Positions 1-6,529 of a stretch of 8,811 nt of DNA are shown piece by piece. Where the stretch lies: positions 1 to 8,811 of the forward strand of contig DEUM01000053.1 in assembly GCA_002362575.1 (NCBI GenBank). The letters are read 5' to 3'. The notes below the pieces were generated by a model that was not told the origin of the DNA, did no database searches, and worked only from the letters and a program-made list of their open reading frames with translations. Within the stretch, counting starts at the first letter, position 1, and each line of letters starts with the position of its first letter. This DNA is from Lachnoclostridium sp. UBA3262 (GTDB lineage: Bacteria > Bacillota > Clostridia > Lachnospirales > Lachnospiraceae). Made by a program: the position numbers and the translations under genes.

Positions 1-1
1 G

Positions 2-22
2 GGTAGTAAATTTGACACTACC
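2..22. repeat. Short inverted repeat ahead of the nucleoside phosphorylase gene
   Basis: GGTAGT (2-7) and ACTACC (17-22) are perfect 6-base inverted arms around a 9-base spacer, 24 bases before the first start codon. No T-run follows, so it is not an intrinsic terminator. It could be an operator or a chance dyad. A TTGACA at 12-17 lies inside it, but I see no correctly spaced -10 box. The promoter of the first gene is probably outside the window or not recognisable. Confidence 0.25.
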
Positions 23-45
23 ATGATTATAGAGAGGTGCAATAA

Positions 46-837
46 ATGAAAGATAAGATGAAGCAAATATTAGAGAATCTTCATAAGCACAATATGGAAC
101 ATATTGCAAATATAAATTTTGGCTTGTCGGAAGATATTGTTTATGATGCATTGGTTGTTGCACCATCCTATTCTCCGGGCAAGGTGATTATGGACGATAC
201 CTTCATAGTTACAGAGACAGGTTCGCAAAGTTATTGTACTGGTTATGAGGTGGAAAAGGGGAATATAAAAATTGCATGGATAAAAACGGCGGCAGGCGGC
301 TGCAATATGTTGGATTACCTGTTGATTTGTGGGGAATTGCAATTCAAAAAACTGATTTTTATTGGTGCAGTAGGTGCATTGAAAGAGGAATTTAGTATCG
401 GCGATATTTGCACCCCATCATATTCCGTGGCGGGAACATTAGCAAATACATATTTGAAGGACAGTATAAAAGATTACATTCCATTTGAAAAAATTTACCC
501 GGATAAAGAGTATGTAAATAGCATTATCCAGTTGGCAGAAGAAAGCGATTATACAATAAAACAGGCTTCCGTATTTTGCACGGATTCTATCGTAATGGAA
601 TATACACATTTAGAAGAAATAAAGTCATTTGATACAGACCTGATTGAGATGGAAACATCCGTTTTTTATGAAATTGCGAAGTTGATGGAAATACCTGCCA
701 TTGCCCTGCTGATAGTTTCCGATAACTCAGCTACAGGAGTCCCGCTTGTAGGCAGAAGTGAGGAAATACAGAAGGTATATGAGTATTCAAGAAAAGTAGT
801 ATTGATTGATTTGATATATAAAATAGCGTGCAGATAA
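46..837 (+). CDS. Nucleoside phosphorylase family protein (PNP/UDP phosphorylase superfamily)
   Basis: A 263-residue protein of the usual length for the trimeric/hexameric nucleoside phosphorylase superfamily (PNP_UDP_1), which cleaves a nucleoside with phosphate to a free base and ribose-1-phosphate, or hydrolyses related nucleosides. It shows a glycine-rich GAVGAL segment (107-112), where the family has its phosphate/ribose loop, and the late signature LIEMETSVFYEIAK (199-212). Glu201-Met202-Glu203 match the ribose-contacting Met-Glu. A downstream VSDNS (224-228) has Asp226 at the position of the catalytic purine-protonating Asp. No signal peptide is present, so it should be cytoplasmic. 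The ATG at 46 is preceded by AGAGAGGTG, a reasonable Shine-Dalgarno. No terminator is visible before tetR, 78 bases downstream, so read-through is possible. Substrate (purine, uridine or a modified nucleoside) cannot be decided. The family call is firm and the specificity unknown. Confidence 0.85.
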   Translation: MKDKMKQILENLHKHNMEHIANINFGLSEDIVYDALVVAPSYSPGKVIMDDTFIVTETGSQSYCTGYEVEKGNIKIAWIKTAAGGCNMLDYLLICGELQFKKLIFIGAVGALKEEFSIGDICTPSYSVAGTLANTYLKDSIKDYIPFEKIYPDKEYVNSIIQLAEESDYTIKQASVFCTDSIVMEYTHLEEIKSFDTDLIEMETSVFYEIAKLMEIPAIALLIVSDNSATGVPLVGRSEEIQKVYEYSRKVVLIDLIYKIACR

Positions 838-860
838 ACGATATTCAAAGTTTTATTGCG

Positions 861-888
861 TTGGAAACAAGAAAGTGAAGCTTATTAA
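861..888 (+). promoter_or_regulatory. Possible weak promoter of the tetR gene
   Basis: TTGGAA (861-866) and TATTAA (883-888) are separated by 16 bases and match the sigma-A consensus at 4 of 6 positions each. The transcript would start about 20 bases before the TetR start codon, upstream of the GGAGG at 906-910. This is plausible but weak. Confidence 0.3.
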
Positions 889-915
889 AGAATTGGAGTA
901 TAACTGGAGGACAAT

Positions 916-1506
916 ATGACAAATGAAAAACAGGATGAGAGATACTATGTCGCGGATGAGGCTATCCGTGATGCTTTTCTTCTAATATTGAAAGAAAAAG
1001 ACTTAAATAAAATATCTGTGTCCGATATCATAAAAAGAGCCGGCATAGTGCGAAGTACATTCTACAACCACTATGAAAATATTCCGGCTCTCGTGACTGC
1101 CATAGAAGACAAAACGATAGAGGACATATTTTCTCTGATGAATACATTTCATCCCCAAAATGATTGGGCTATATGCAACTCCTATTATTTAACAATCTGC
1201 CAATATGTCATGAAAAACCCCCTTCTGGCAGGACTTCTCCGTAATCCGGGCGAGGATACATTTTTTGAAAAAGCGATTACCATGTTCCACCGTTATGTCA
1301 GACAGGTAGCACAGAACACGGCTCCTTCCCAGTGCAGTAAAGAGGAGCGCTCCTATATGATTGCCTGCACCATCGGCAGTACCCTTGGCGTGCTCCATAA
1401 ATGGGCAAAGGACGATTTTCAGGTTCCGCCGGAAACTATCGCTGATATCTTGACACAAGCCTTTATATCGGGAACGCTCCCTTATATATTACAGGAAGGC
1501 TACTAG
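916..1506 (+). CDS. TetR/AcrR family transcriptional regulator
   Basis: A 196-residue regulator of typical TetR length. The N-terminal helix-turn-helix covers about residues 12-60: VADEAIRDAFLLIL leads into ISVSDIIKRAGIVRSTFYNHY (33-53), the family's DNA-recognition helix pair ending in the usual TFYxHF/Y. The rest is a helical ligand/dimerisation domain, from which no ligand can be read. The ATG at 916 sits five bases after GGAGG (906-910). The gene converges on the condensation/carrier/ligase operon: its TAG and the ligase's TAG share the palindrome CTAG at 1503-1506. It is the only regulator near the operon, so it may control it, but the operon promoter lies over 3 kb away at 4713-4823, and I found no convincing operator shared by the two promoter regions. 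Family certain, target inferred. Confidence 0.9.
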   Translation: MTNEKQDERYYVADEAIRDAFLLILKEKDLNKISVSDIIKRAGIVRSTFYNHYENIPALVTAIEDKTIEDIFSLMNTFHPQNDWAICNSYYLTICQYVMKNPLLAGLLRNPGEDTFFEKAITMFHRYVRQVAQNTAPSQCSKEERSYMIACTIGSTLGVLHKWAKDDFQVPPETIADILTQAFISGTLPYILQEGY

Positions 1507-1542
1507 CCTAATGGCTCATCTATCAAGGCTTCCTGCCTTTTT
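1492..1542 (+). terminator. Probable intrinsic terminator of tetR, inside the ligase gene end
   Basis: Reading rightward past the tetR stop, AAGGC (1525-1529) and GCCTT (1535-1539) form a short stem with a TTCCT loop, running into TTTTTATTTT. A longer alternative pairs 1492-1501 with 1526-1535 (10 pairs, one mismatch) just before the same U-rich tract. Both lie within the last codons of the oppositely transcribed ligase. The stems are short or imperfect, so termination may be partial. Confidence 0.45.
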
Positions 1543-3056
1543 ATTTTCTTTGTTGAATTTCTTATAAATGGGTTTTTCCGTATCACAAGATTTGTAATCT
1601 GGCGATAGGTAGGCTGGTTTTTATTGTATTGATTCAGAAACTCCTGTAGTGCCGCCTGAATTGCATCTTCATTCAGTCCTCTGGCAGCAACCACTTCCTG
1701 TTCCGGATAAATTCTTGCGGTAAGTCCATGATTTTCCCCGGTTACGATTACCTCGCCGACCAGCGCATCAAGGGCTAATTTATTTTCGATTTCCTCAGGG
1801 GAAATATTTTCTCCATTGGAAAGAATAATCAGGTTTTTAACACGCCCATTGATAAATAAGAATCCATCCTCATCCAGATATCCCTTATCCCCGGTATGAA
1901 GCCAGCCATCCTTCAAAGTTTCCGCAGTCTCCTCCGGCATATTGTAATACCCTTTCATGACACTGCTGCCTTTTACCAGAATCTCGCCGTCTTCAAAGGT
2001 TACCTCCACATTGGAGAGAGGTTTTCCAATCGAGCCTGCCTTGTGAACATCTGGTGTGTTCGAACTAATTACCGGGGAACACTCTGACATGCCGTACCCC
2101 TCAAAGACCTCTATGCCATACTGGGCAAACTCATCAATATAAAATGTGTCCAGATGCGCTCCACCGGTAAATATAATCTTAAGATTACTGCCAAATATTT
2201 TATTTGCTACAGCCTTTTTTGGAATGGAGGAATCTACACTGGCAAGCCTCTTATAAATTGTTTCAATCATCATCGGAACCATGAGCATGATATCTGGTTG
2301 AAATACACTCATATTTTTTACCATATGCAGAAGGGAATCATTGATACATACGGTTGCACCTAGAGAAAACCCCTTCAGCCAGTCCATTACGAGACAAAAT
2401 GCATGATGAATCGGGAGAACACTGAGTAAAATACTTCCGGGCTCTGTTGTATATTCAACCGCTTCCACATTGGATGCCAGATTGTTCTGTGTCAGCATTA
2501 CTCCCTTGCTTTTTCCGGTTGTTCCGGATGTGAAAATAATCGTTGCCACGTCATCCGGATTTGGTCTATCTGAATCTGCCTCGTGCTTCTTCGAAGCTGC
2601 CTTAAGCTCTGCCAAAGAGGACAGCCTTTCTTCTGAGAATTCCGCTTCTTCCTCCTGTAGCAGCCAAATTTTCTTGAGCTTCGGACACTGGGCTAAGATG
2701 TCCTCCAAAAGTGTCTTATTTTTTGGACTTAGAAAGAGCGCTTCAGAGTCAGAGCGGTTAATCAAATCTATTAAATCTTCTGCCGGAAGTCCTGCATCGA
2801 GAGGGACAGCAACGGTATGTCCTGTAATTATGCCAAGATAGCTTTCTATCCATTCCACAGAACTGACTCCAATTAGGGAAATATGTTTCCCTTGAAAACC
2901 TTCTGCCATCAAGCCCTTTCTTACCGCTGCGACATTCTCCATCAGCTCACGGTAACTTTTCTCAAAAATTTGCTTCTTTTTTAGCCACTTTACGGCGCTG
3001 ATATCTGCAAAATCCCTTACGCTGTCCTCTAATATGTCGCAAATCAATCTTCCCAT
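1503..3056 (-). CDS. AMP-forming acyl/aminoacyl ligase (ANL superfamily adenylation enzyme)
   Basis: A 517-residue adenylate-forming enzyme, the normal size for a free-standing acyl-CoA/acyl-ACP synthetase or NRPS adenylation domain. It would activate a carboxylic acid with ATP and pass it to a thiol, here most likely the adjacent carrier protein. Core motifs are intact: the ATP loop TSGTTGKSKG (176-185), YGMSEC (321-326), the HTGD with Asp390, GRVKN with Arg405 at the hinge to the C-terminal lid, and a lysine-rich A10-like end NSTKKIKRQ (500-508). General sequence character (FACL/AMP-acid ligase II type, GYGMSECSP, GRVKNLIILSNGENISPEEIE) favours a fatty or aryl acid over an amino acid, but I did not derive the pocket code. 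The start has AGGAGG at 3066-3071, within the last codons of the carrier gene, indicating translational coupling. It is the last gene of the operon and ends in a 4-base overlap with tetR; no leftward terminator is evident. Confidence 0.9.
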   Translation of the reverse strand: MGRLICDILEDSVRDFADISAVKWLKKKQIFEKSYRELMENVAAVRKGLMAEGFQGKHISLIGVSSVEWIESYLGIITGHTVAVPLDAGLPAEDLIDLINRSDSEALFLSPKNKTLLEDILAQCPKLKKIWLLQEEEAEFSEERLSSLAELKAASKKHEADSDRPNPDDVATIIFTSGTTGKSKGVMLTQNNLASNVEAVEYTTEPGSILLSVLPIHHAFCLVMDWLKGFSLGATVCINDSLLHMVKNMSVFQPDIMLMVPMMIETIYKRLASVDSSIPKKAVANKIFGSNLKIIFTGGAHLDTFYIDEFAQYGIEVFEGYGMSECSPVISSNTPDVHKAGSIGKPLSNVEVTFEDGEILVKGSSVMKGYYNMPEETAETLKDGWLHTGDKGYLDEDGFLFINGRVKNLIILSNGENISPEEIENKLALDALVGEVIVTGENHGLTARIYPEQEVVAARGLNEDAIQAALQEFLNQYNKNQPTYRQITNLVIRKNPFIRNSTKKIKRQEALIDEPLG

Positions 3057-3059
3057 ATT

Positions 3060-3299
3060 CTACACCTCCTGCTGTAATCTCTCCAGCAAATCAAGGGCCT
3101 CCGCGATTGTATGAACCTGCAATACATCTTCATTTTCGAGCTCGACGTCAAAAGTATCTTCCAGCTCCCCCAAAAAAGACATAAAATCAAGGGAAGTAAA
3201 TTCTAAGTCTTCCCGAAAACGCATATTGTTGTCCATTTCCTTCGGCGCAACCTTACAATATTGGGCTACAATTGTTTTAAACTGCATTTCCTGTGTCAT
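3060..3299 (-). CDS. Acyl/peptidyl carrier protein (phosphopantetheine-binding)
   Basis: A small acidic protein of 79 residues, typical carrier-protein length. The predicted phosphopantetheine attachment site is Ser36 in FTSLDFMSFL (34-43), followed by an acidic recognition helix (LGELEDTFDVELENEDV) and a closing helix (TIAEALDLLERLQQ). The residue before the serine is Thr, not the Asp of classic DSL fatty-acid ACPs or the Gly-rich run of NRPS carriers. It would hold the acyl group made by the downstream ligase and present it to the upstream condensation enzyme. Modification needs a phosphopantetheinyl transferase, which is not in the window. AAGGAGG at 3305-3311 precedes the start; 27 bases separate it from the condensation gene and 3 bases separate its stop from the ligase start. 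Confidence 0.88.
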   Translation of the reverse strand: MTQEMQFKTIVAQYCKVAPKEMDNNMRFREDLEFTSLDFMSFLGELEDTFDVELENEDVLQVHTIAEALDLLERLQQEV

Positions 3300-3326
3300 A
3301 ATTTCCTCCTTATATATGATATTTTT

Positions 3327-4712
3327 TTATACCTGTTCCATAATTTCGCCTATACTCATGTCCGGATGGGCAATCCCCTTAAACAGAATCCTCATCATGT
3401 AATAATACAAAAGTTCCATGTCATGCTCGACTAAATGCGCGGTTTGATAGTGATAGGAGAAATTCATTCCTCCATGTTCTGTATGGGATACCGTCAGATA
3501 CATTTTTTTCGTCGCGGCGCCGTTCGCAAACCATTTCGAATGTTGTGAAATGTTTTCCAGATGCGGATTTTCCATTTTAACCGGCATTGGCTGATATGTG
3601 AGGTAACAACTTTCGTAGGCGGTATTGGGAGGTGTATGATAACGTTTCCTCATCTCCTCCTCAATCCGTGCCGGATCATAATTGCTGTGCATATAAATTC
3701 TGTTCTGTATATTTTGAATCTCATACGCCGCAGACAAAAAATCTGTTTCCGGGGAAATCACCGTTCGGCATGGGAACATAATCGTCCGGCTTCCTCCCGA
3801 TGTCCATTCATCATGGGTGGAACGTCTGGAAATAAAATTTTGAATGGTAATATCCTCCTGCCCGTTGTTTACCTTGGACAGATACGTCCGGATACTTAAC
3901 AGTAAAAGATTTGTCATAGACAACTGATGGTTCATGCAAAAATCTATCAGATTTTTTGTTGGCTCAGGCTCAAGATAATAATCTTTTACTGCCACAAATA
4001 GATTTTTTAACTCGATGTCTGCCGCCCTTAAATTTCTATCACCGTGCCATTTTCTTGCCTCATCGAGAACAGAAGGTCCCTGAATATCAGAGTACAATGG
4101 CTCTCCCAAAGCATCCAGCTGGTCATCCCAGAACTTCTTATCCTTCGCAAAGCGTTTCTCATTATTTGCTTTTTTCAAATCTTTAACTAGAATTTCCTCA
4201 TAATCAGCCAAAGCTTCAGGGTATTCTGAATTGAATCGGTAATGGGTATAGAGCTGCATTAAATCATTTATCATTACCACCAGACTACAGGAATCAATAA
4301 GCCTGTGATCCATGTGGATAAAAAATCCATTATATCCTTCCGGGAGCTTTACCATTGTCACATCACATAACGGAATATTATCCCCATCAAACGTTTCATA
4401 TGCCCATTGCTGCATCTGGTTATCTGCCTCGGTCAGACTCATCCCCGACAAATCTTTCATTGGAATGTCTCTCGTATCATTTTCCACAATGTACTGCTCT
4501 ACTTCTCCATTTTTATCTGGTTTTGTAAATCGGATTCTCATACATCCATAACGCTGTATTTCTAGTTGAATACACTTCTTCAGCAGACCAAAATCCAAAG
4601 GCGCTTGCAGCGATGCTACAACACTAACCCCCGATACCTGCTGTGTCTTGTACTTTAGAATCCAGTTATGGTGCATTTTCTGTGCCGCTGTTAAAGAATA
4701 ACATTTTTGCAT
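3327..4712 (-). CDS. Stand-alone condensation-domain (HxxxD) acyltransferase
   Basis: A 461-residue protein consisting of a single NRPS-type condensation domain (usual size about 450). It opens with YSLTAAQKMHH (5-15), resembling the C1 motif at the start of condensation domains. The catalytic HxxxD is seen as His136-Arg-Leu-Ile-Asp140 within FIHMDHRLIDSCSL. The usual HHxxxDG has Asp135 in place of the first His and Ser141 in place of Gly, a pattern commoner in free-standing transferases. The second half (about 255-461) is the matching CoA-dependent-acyltransferase-like subdomain. It should transfer the acyl group from the carrier protein to an amine or alcohol acceptor, forming an amide or ester. 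It is the first gene of the operon: AGGAGG at 4721-4726 lies eight bases before ATG. No signal peptide or membrane segment is seen. Esterase/epimerase relatives of the fold are possible, but the linked carrier and ligase favour transfer. Confidence 0.85.
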   Translation of the reverse strand: MQKCYSLTAAQKMHHNWILKYKTQQVSGVSVVASLQAPLDFGLLKKCIQLEIQRYGCMRIRFTKPDKNGEVEQYIVENDTRDIPMKDLSGMSLTEADNQMQQWAYETFDGDNIPLCDVTMVKLPEGYNGFFIHMDHRLIDSCSLVVMINDLMQLYTHYRFNSEYPEALADYEEILVKDLKKANNEKRFAKDKKFWDDQLDALGEPLYSDIQGPSVLDEARKWHGDRNLRAADIELKNLFVAVKDYYLEPEPTKNLIDFCMNHQLSMTNLLLLSIRTYLSKVNNGQEDITIQNFISRRSTHDEWTSGGSRTIMFPCRTVISPETDFLSAAYEIQNIQNRIYMHSNYDPARIEEEMRKRYHTPPNTAYESCYLTYQPMPVKMENPHLENISQHSKWFANGAATKKMYLTVSHTEHGGMNFSYHYQTAHLVEHDMELLYYYMMRILFKGIAHPDMSIGEIMEQV

Positions 4713-4823
4713 TGAAAAAACCTCCTGTCTGTTCCTTTACGACGTTATCACATTCCATTCCACATTTCTACCTCTTAAAGGACTTAACAAACAGTTTACC
4801 CCAAATTGTCTAAGACCTTGCAT
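4713..4823 (-). promoter_or_regulatory. Presumed promoter/operator region of the condensation-carrier-ligase operon
   Basis: The operon must start here because a hydrolase terminator lies immediately upstream at 4824-4852. Apart from the AGGAGG ribosome binding site (4721-4726), I see no close -35/-10 match. AAACTGTTT, a 9-base dyad (minus strand, about 4788-4796), is the only symmetric element and could be part of an operator. The lack of a good promoter would suit a regulated gene set. Confidence 0.3.
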
Positions 4824-4852
4824 AAAAAAAGCGCCGTGAATACCCGGCGCTT
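4824..4852 (-). terminator. Intrinsic terminator of the alpha/beta hydrolase gene
   Basis: AAGCGCCG (4829-4836) and CGGCGCTT (4845-4852) form a perfect 8-bp GC-rich stem with an 8-base loop. On the minus strand it is followed by seven Ts (4824-4830), overlapping the end of the stem. It lies 22 bases beyond the hydrolase stop and separates that transcript from the operon to the left. Confidence 0.9.
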
Positions 4853-4873
4853 CAAAAACTGACGTTATTACTG

Positions 4874-5839
4874 TTAATCATATTTTTCAAAAAAATCCAA
4901 TATCTTTTGTCGATACAATTCCGGTGCCACATATGCACTGCAAAGATGCCTTGCCCCCGGTACTACCATGAGTTCTTTGGGAGCCCGGCATACGGAATAA
5001 TTATATTTGGAATTTTTCTGGTCCACATAGGTGTCTGCCGCACCATGAAAAAATAAAATCGGCTTTTGGTTTCTTTCCATAGCTTTTGTCGTATCGGCGT
5101 CCTTCATACGAAAACCTGCTAATGCTCTGCAAAATAAATCCAATCGGAATAACAACAGCCCTATCCAGTGCAAATGAAACCAATTTGCCGCCATATCTTT
5201 GAATTGTACTTTCATGGAACAGAAGCCACAGTCTGCGATGAAACCCCGAACTTTCTTTGGCAGTTTAAGTCCCGACGCCATAAGTACAGACGTCGCTCCC
5301 ATAGACTCACCATAAAGGTAGATAGGGAGTTTTTTCTTATTTCGCCGTGCAATATAATAGCTCCATCTCTGAATATCATATTGTTCAGAAGCTCCAAACG
5401 TAATATATTCTCCTTCACTTTTTCCACAGCATCGTTGGTCAACAAAAAGTAAATTGCAGTGTTTTTCATGAAGAAACCGTGCCATATAGGCAAAATCTCC
5501 GAACCCGCTGCCTTTGTACCCATGACTTAACAAGACAAATCTATTTGCCCCCGCTGCTGGCAAATAGTAAGCATGAAGCCTTAGCCCATCATGGCTGTTT
5601 ATATAACAATCTTTCATTTTTTGCTGCATGCACCATGCTTTGCCTTCTTCATACTCTGTTTCAAATTTGTGTTTGGGATGGTTTACTTTTATATGGGATA
5701 ATTGAAACCATTTCCTTTTCATCACTTTTTCTTTTTCCTTATAGTGAACCATTGTTTTGAAAAAAGACCAGCCAAATGCCATGAATATAGCAAAGCCAAG
5801 GTAAATCGTTCCCAGTATTTTTAATGCTTTATTCTTCAT
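4874..5839 (-). CDS. Membrane-anchored alpha/beta hydrolase (COG1073/YqkD-like)
   Basis: A 321-residue serine hydrolase. Residues 8-27 are a single hydrophobic N-terminal segment followed by a basic stretch (KEKEKVMKRK). Whether the catalytic domain faces outside or inside cannot be settled; the basic flank after the helix would argue for inside by the positive-inside rule. The alpha/beta-hydrolase core begins near residue 78. HGY (106-108) marks the oxyanion region, GESMG (177-181) gives nucleophile Ser179, HGAAD (265-269) gives Asp269 and GARHL (295-299) gives His298, so the triad is complete. Overall pattern and the helical cap around 205-245 match the BAAT/YqkD-type esterase-like hydrolases; the substrate is unknown. 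ATG at 5839 follows GAGG (5851-5854) at a rather long spacing. It has its own promoter and terminator, so despite shared orientation it is probably not part of the condensation operon. Confidence 0.88.
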   Translation of the reverse strand: MKNKALKILGTIYLGFAIFMAFGWSFFKTMVHYKEKEKVMKRKWFQLSHIKVNHPKHKFETEYEEGKAWCMQQKMKDCYINSHDGLRLHAYYLPAAGANRFVLLSHGYKGSGFGDFAYMARFLHEKHCNLLFVDQRCCGKSEGEYITFGASEQYDIQRWSYYIARRNKKKLPIYLYGESMGATSVLMASGLKLPKKVRGFIADCGFCSMKVQFKDMAANWFHLHWIGLLLFRLDLFCRALAGFRMKDADTTKAMERNQKPILFFHGAADTYVDQKNSKYNYSVCRAPKELMVVPGARHLCSAYVAPELYRQKILDFFEKYD

Positions 5840-5863
5840 AATATAATCAACCTCGTTTCGTTT

Positions 5864-5892
5864 ATTATAGTCTTTTTCAAGGATGTATTCAA
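5864..5892 (-). promoter_or_regulatory. Promoter of the alpha/beta hydrolase gene
   Basis: On the minus strand TTGAAT (5892-5887) and a perfect TATAAT (5869-5864) are spaced by 17 bases. Transcription would begin near 5857, giving a very short leader before the ATG at 5839. Its -35 box is only 12 bases from that of the divergent rightward promoter. Confidence 0.8.
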
Positions 5893-5904
5893 TATGGAAA
5901 TTTC

Positions 5905-5933
5905 TTGAGAGAGAAAAGATATTATGTTATAAT
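5905..5933 (+). promoter_or_regulatory. Promoter of the GNAT acetyltransferase gene
   Basis: TTGAGA (5905-5910) and a perfect TATAAT (5928-5933) are spaced by 17 bases. The predicted transcription start falls at about 5940, exactly where the longest reading frame has its ATG. This argues that the real start codon is further downstream. Confidence 0.8.
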
Positions 5934-5986
5934 TAGACTATGCGTTACAAAAGAGAGGGCTTTCAGAAGCTTGCAACGGGAAGTCT

Positions 5987-5992
5987 GGGAGG
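5987..5992 (+). promoter_or_regulatory. Shine-Dalgarno that decides a GTG start for the GNAT gene
   Basis: GGGAGG lies seven bases before GTG at 6000, ideal spacing. The upstream ATG at 5940 has no Shine-Dalgarno and coincides with the predicted transcription start. Confidence 0.7.
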
Positions 5993-5999
5993 CGATTGT

Positions 6000-6458
6000 G
6001 TGGATTTTAAAAGAACAGATGGGAAAAATAAAGATTTTATAGAAAATTGTATGCTTCTTGATTTAGACTTGGATAGACGTGTTGGAAAAAAGATAAAGAG
6101 AGATAAATACAAGAAATTTAATCAGTTGGATAATATACAAGAAGCAATCGTTGTTTATGAAAATAATATGGCAATTGGCGGCGGTGCAATAAGAAGATAT
6201 AATGATGAAAATATGGAATTAAAGAGGGTATTTGTACATACGGAATATCAAAACCAAGGTATTGGAAGCAGAATTGTTTCTTTACTTATAGAATGGGCGG
6301 CGGAATTGGGATATAAAAGAATAATTCTCGAAACGGGAGAGTTATTAGCTGAATCCTGTGCCGTATATCGAAAATTAGGTTTTAAGGTAATTCCTAATTA
6401 TGGTCCATATGTGAATATGCCGGAGTCATTGTGCATGGCAAAGGATTTGGAGAATTAG
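6000..6458 (+). CDS. GNAT family N-acetyltransferase
   Basis: With the GTG start the protein has 152 residues, the usual size of a single-domain GNAT enzyme using acetyl-CoA to acetylate an amine. The core runs from VVYENNMAIGGGAIRRY (51-67) through the strand-4 segment MELKRVFVHTEY (72-83) to the pyrophosphate-binding loop QNQGIG (84-89). It ends with IILETG and a YRKLGF helix (123-128), both characteristic of the family. The 20 residues added by the ATG at 5940 resemble no GNAT N terminus, while translation from 6000 begins DFKRTDGKNKDFIE, a natural first strand/helix. The gene is noticeably AT-rich, like the small leader peptide and Erm-like gene downstream. No terminator or new promoter is evident between it and the erm leader, so the two may share a transcript. 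Substrate unknown. Confidence 0.85.
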   Translation: MDFKRTDGKNKDFIENCMLLDLDLDRRVGKKIKRDKYKKFNQLDNIQEAIVVYENNMAIGGGAIRRYNDENMELKRVFVHTEYQNQGIGSRIVSLLIEWAAELGYKRIILETGELLAESCAVYRKLGFKVIPNYGPYVNMPESLCMAKDLEN

Positions 6459-6484
6459 GAATCAAGCTTAAAGAAATTATTTAC

Positions 6485-6510
6485 TTAGTTCAACGGCGCC
6501 GTTGAGCTAA
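6485..6510. repeat. 26-bp near-perfect palindrome upstream of the erm leader peptide
   Basis: Two 13-base arms meet with no spacer at 6497/6498 (core CAACGGCGCCGTTG). All pairs match except one G-T (6489/6506). As RNA it folds to an 11-bp stem with a GCGC tetraloop, ending five bases before the leader's AAGGAGG. No T-run follows on either strand. It might be a protein-binding operator, an mRNA-stabilising 5' hairpin, or a terminator remnant. Confidence 0.7.
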
Positions 6511-6529
6511 CAAAAAGGAGGTATCATTC

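Noticed and set aside
12..17. TTGACA as the promoter of the first gene
   Set aside because: No -10 box at 16-18 bases; a near TTATAG is only about 10 bases away.
2470..2841. Long open frame on the plus strand within the ligase gene
   Set aside because: Composition is the mirror of the ligase coding strand, with no Shine-Dalgarno or recognisable domain.
4874..5839. Alpha/beta hydrolase as the thioesterase of the condensation operon
   Set aside because: It has its own promoter and a strong terminator before the operon, plus a membrane anchor; proximity alone does not link them.
5940..5999. ATG at 5940 as the GNAT start
   Set aside because: It falls on the predicted transcription start, has no Shine-Dalgarno, and adds residues unlike a GNAT N terminus; GTG 6000 is better supported.
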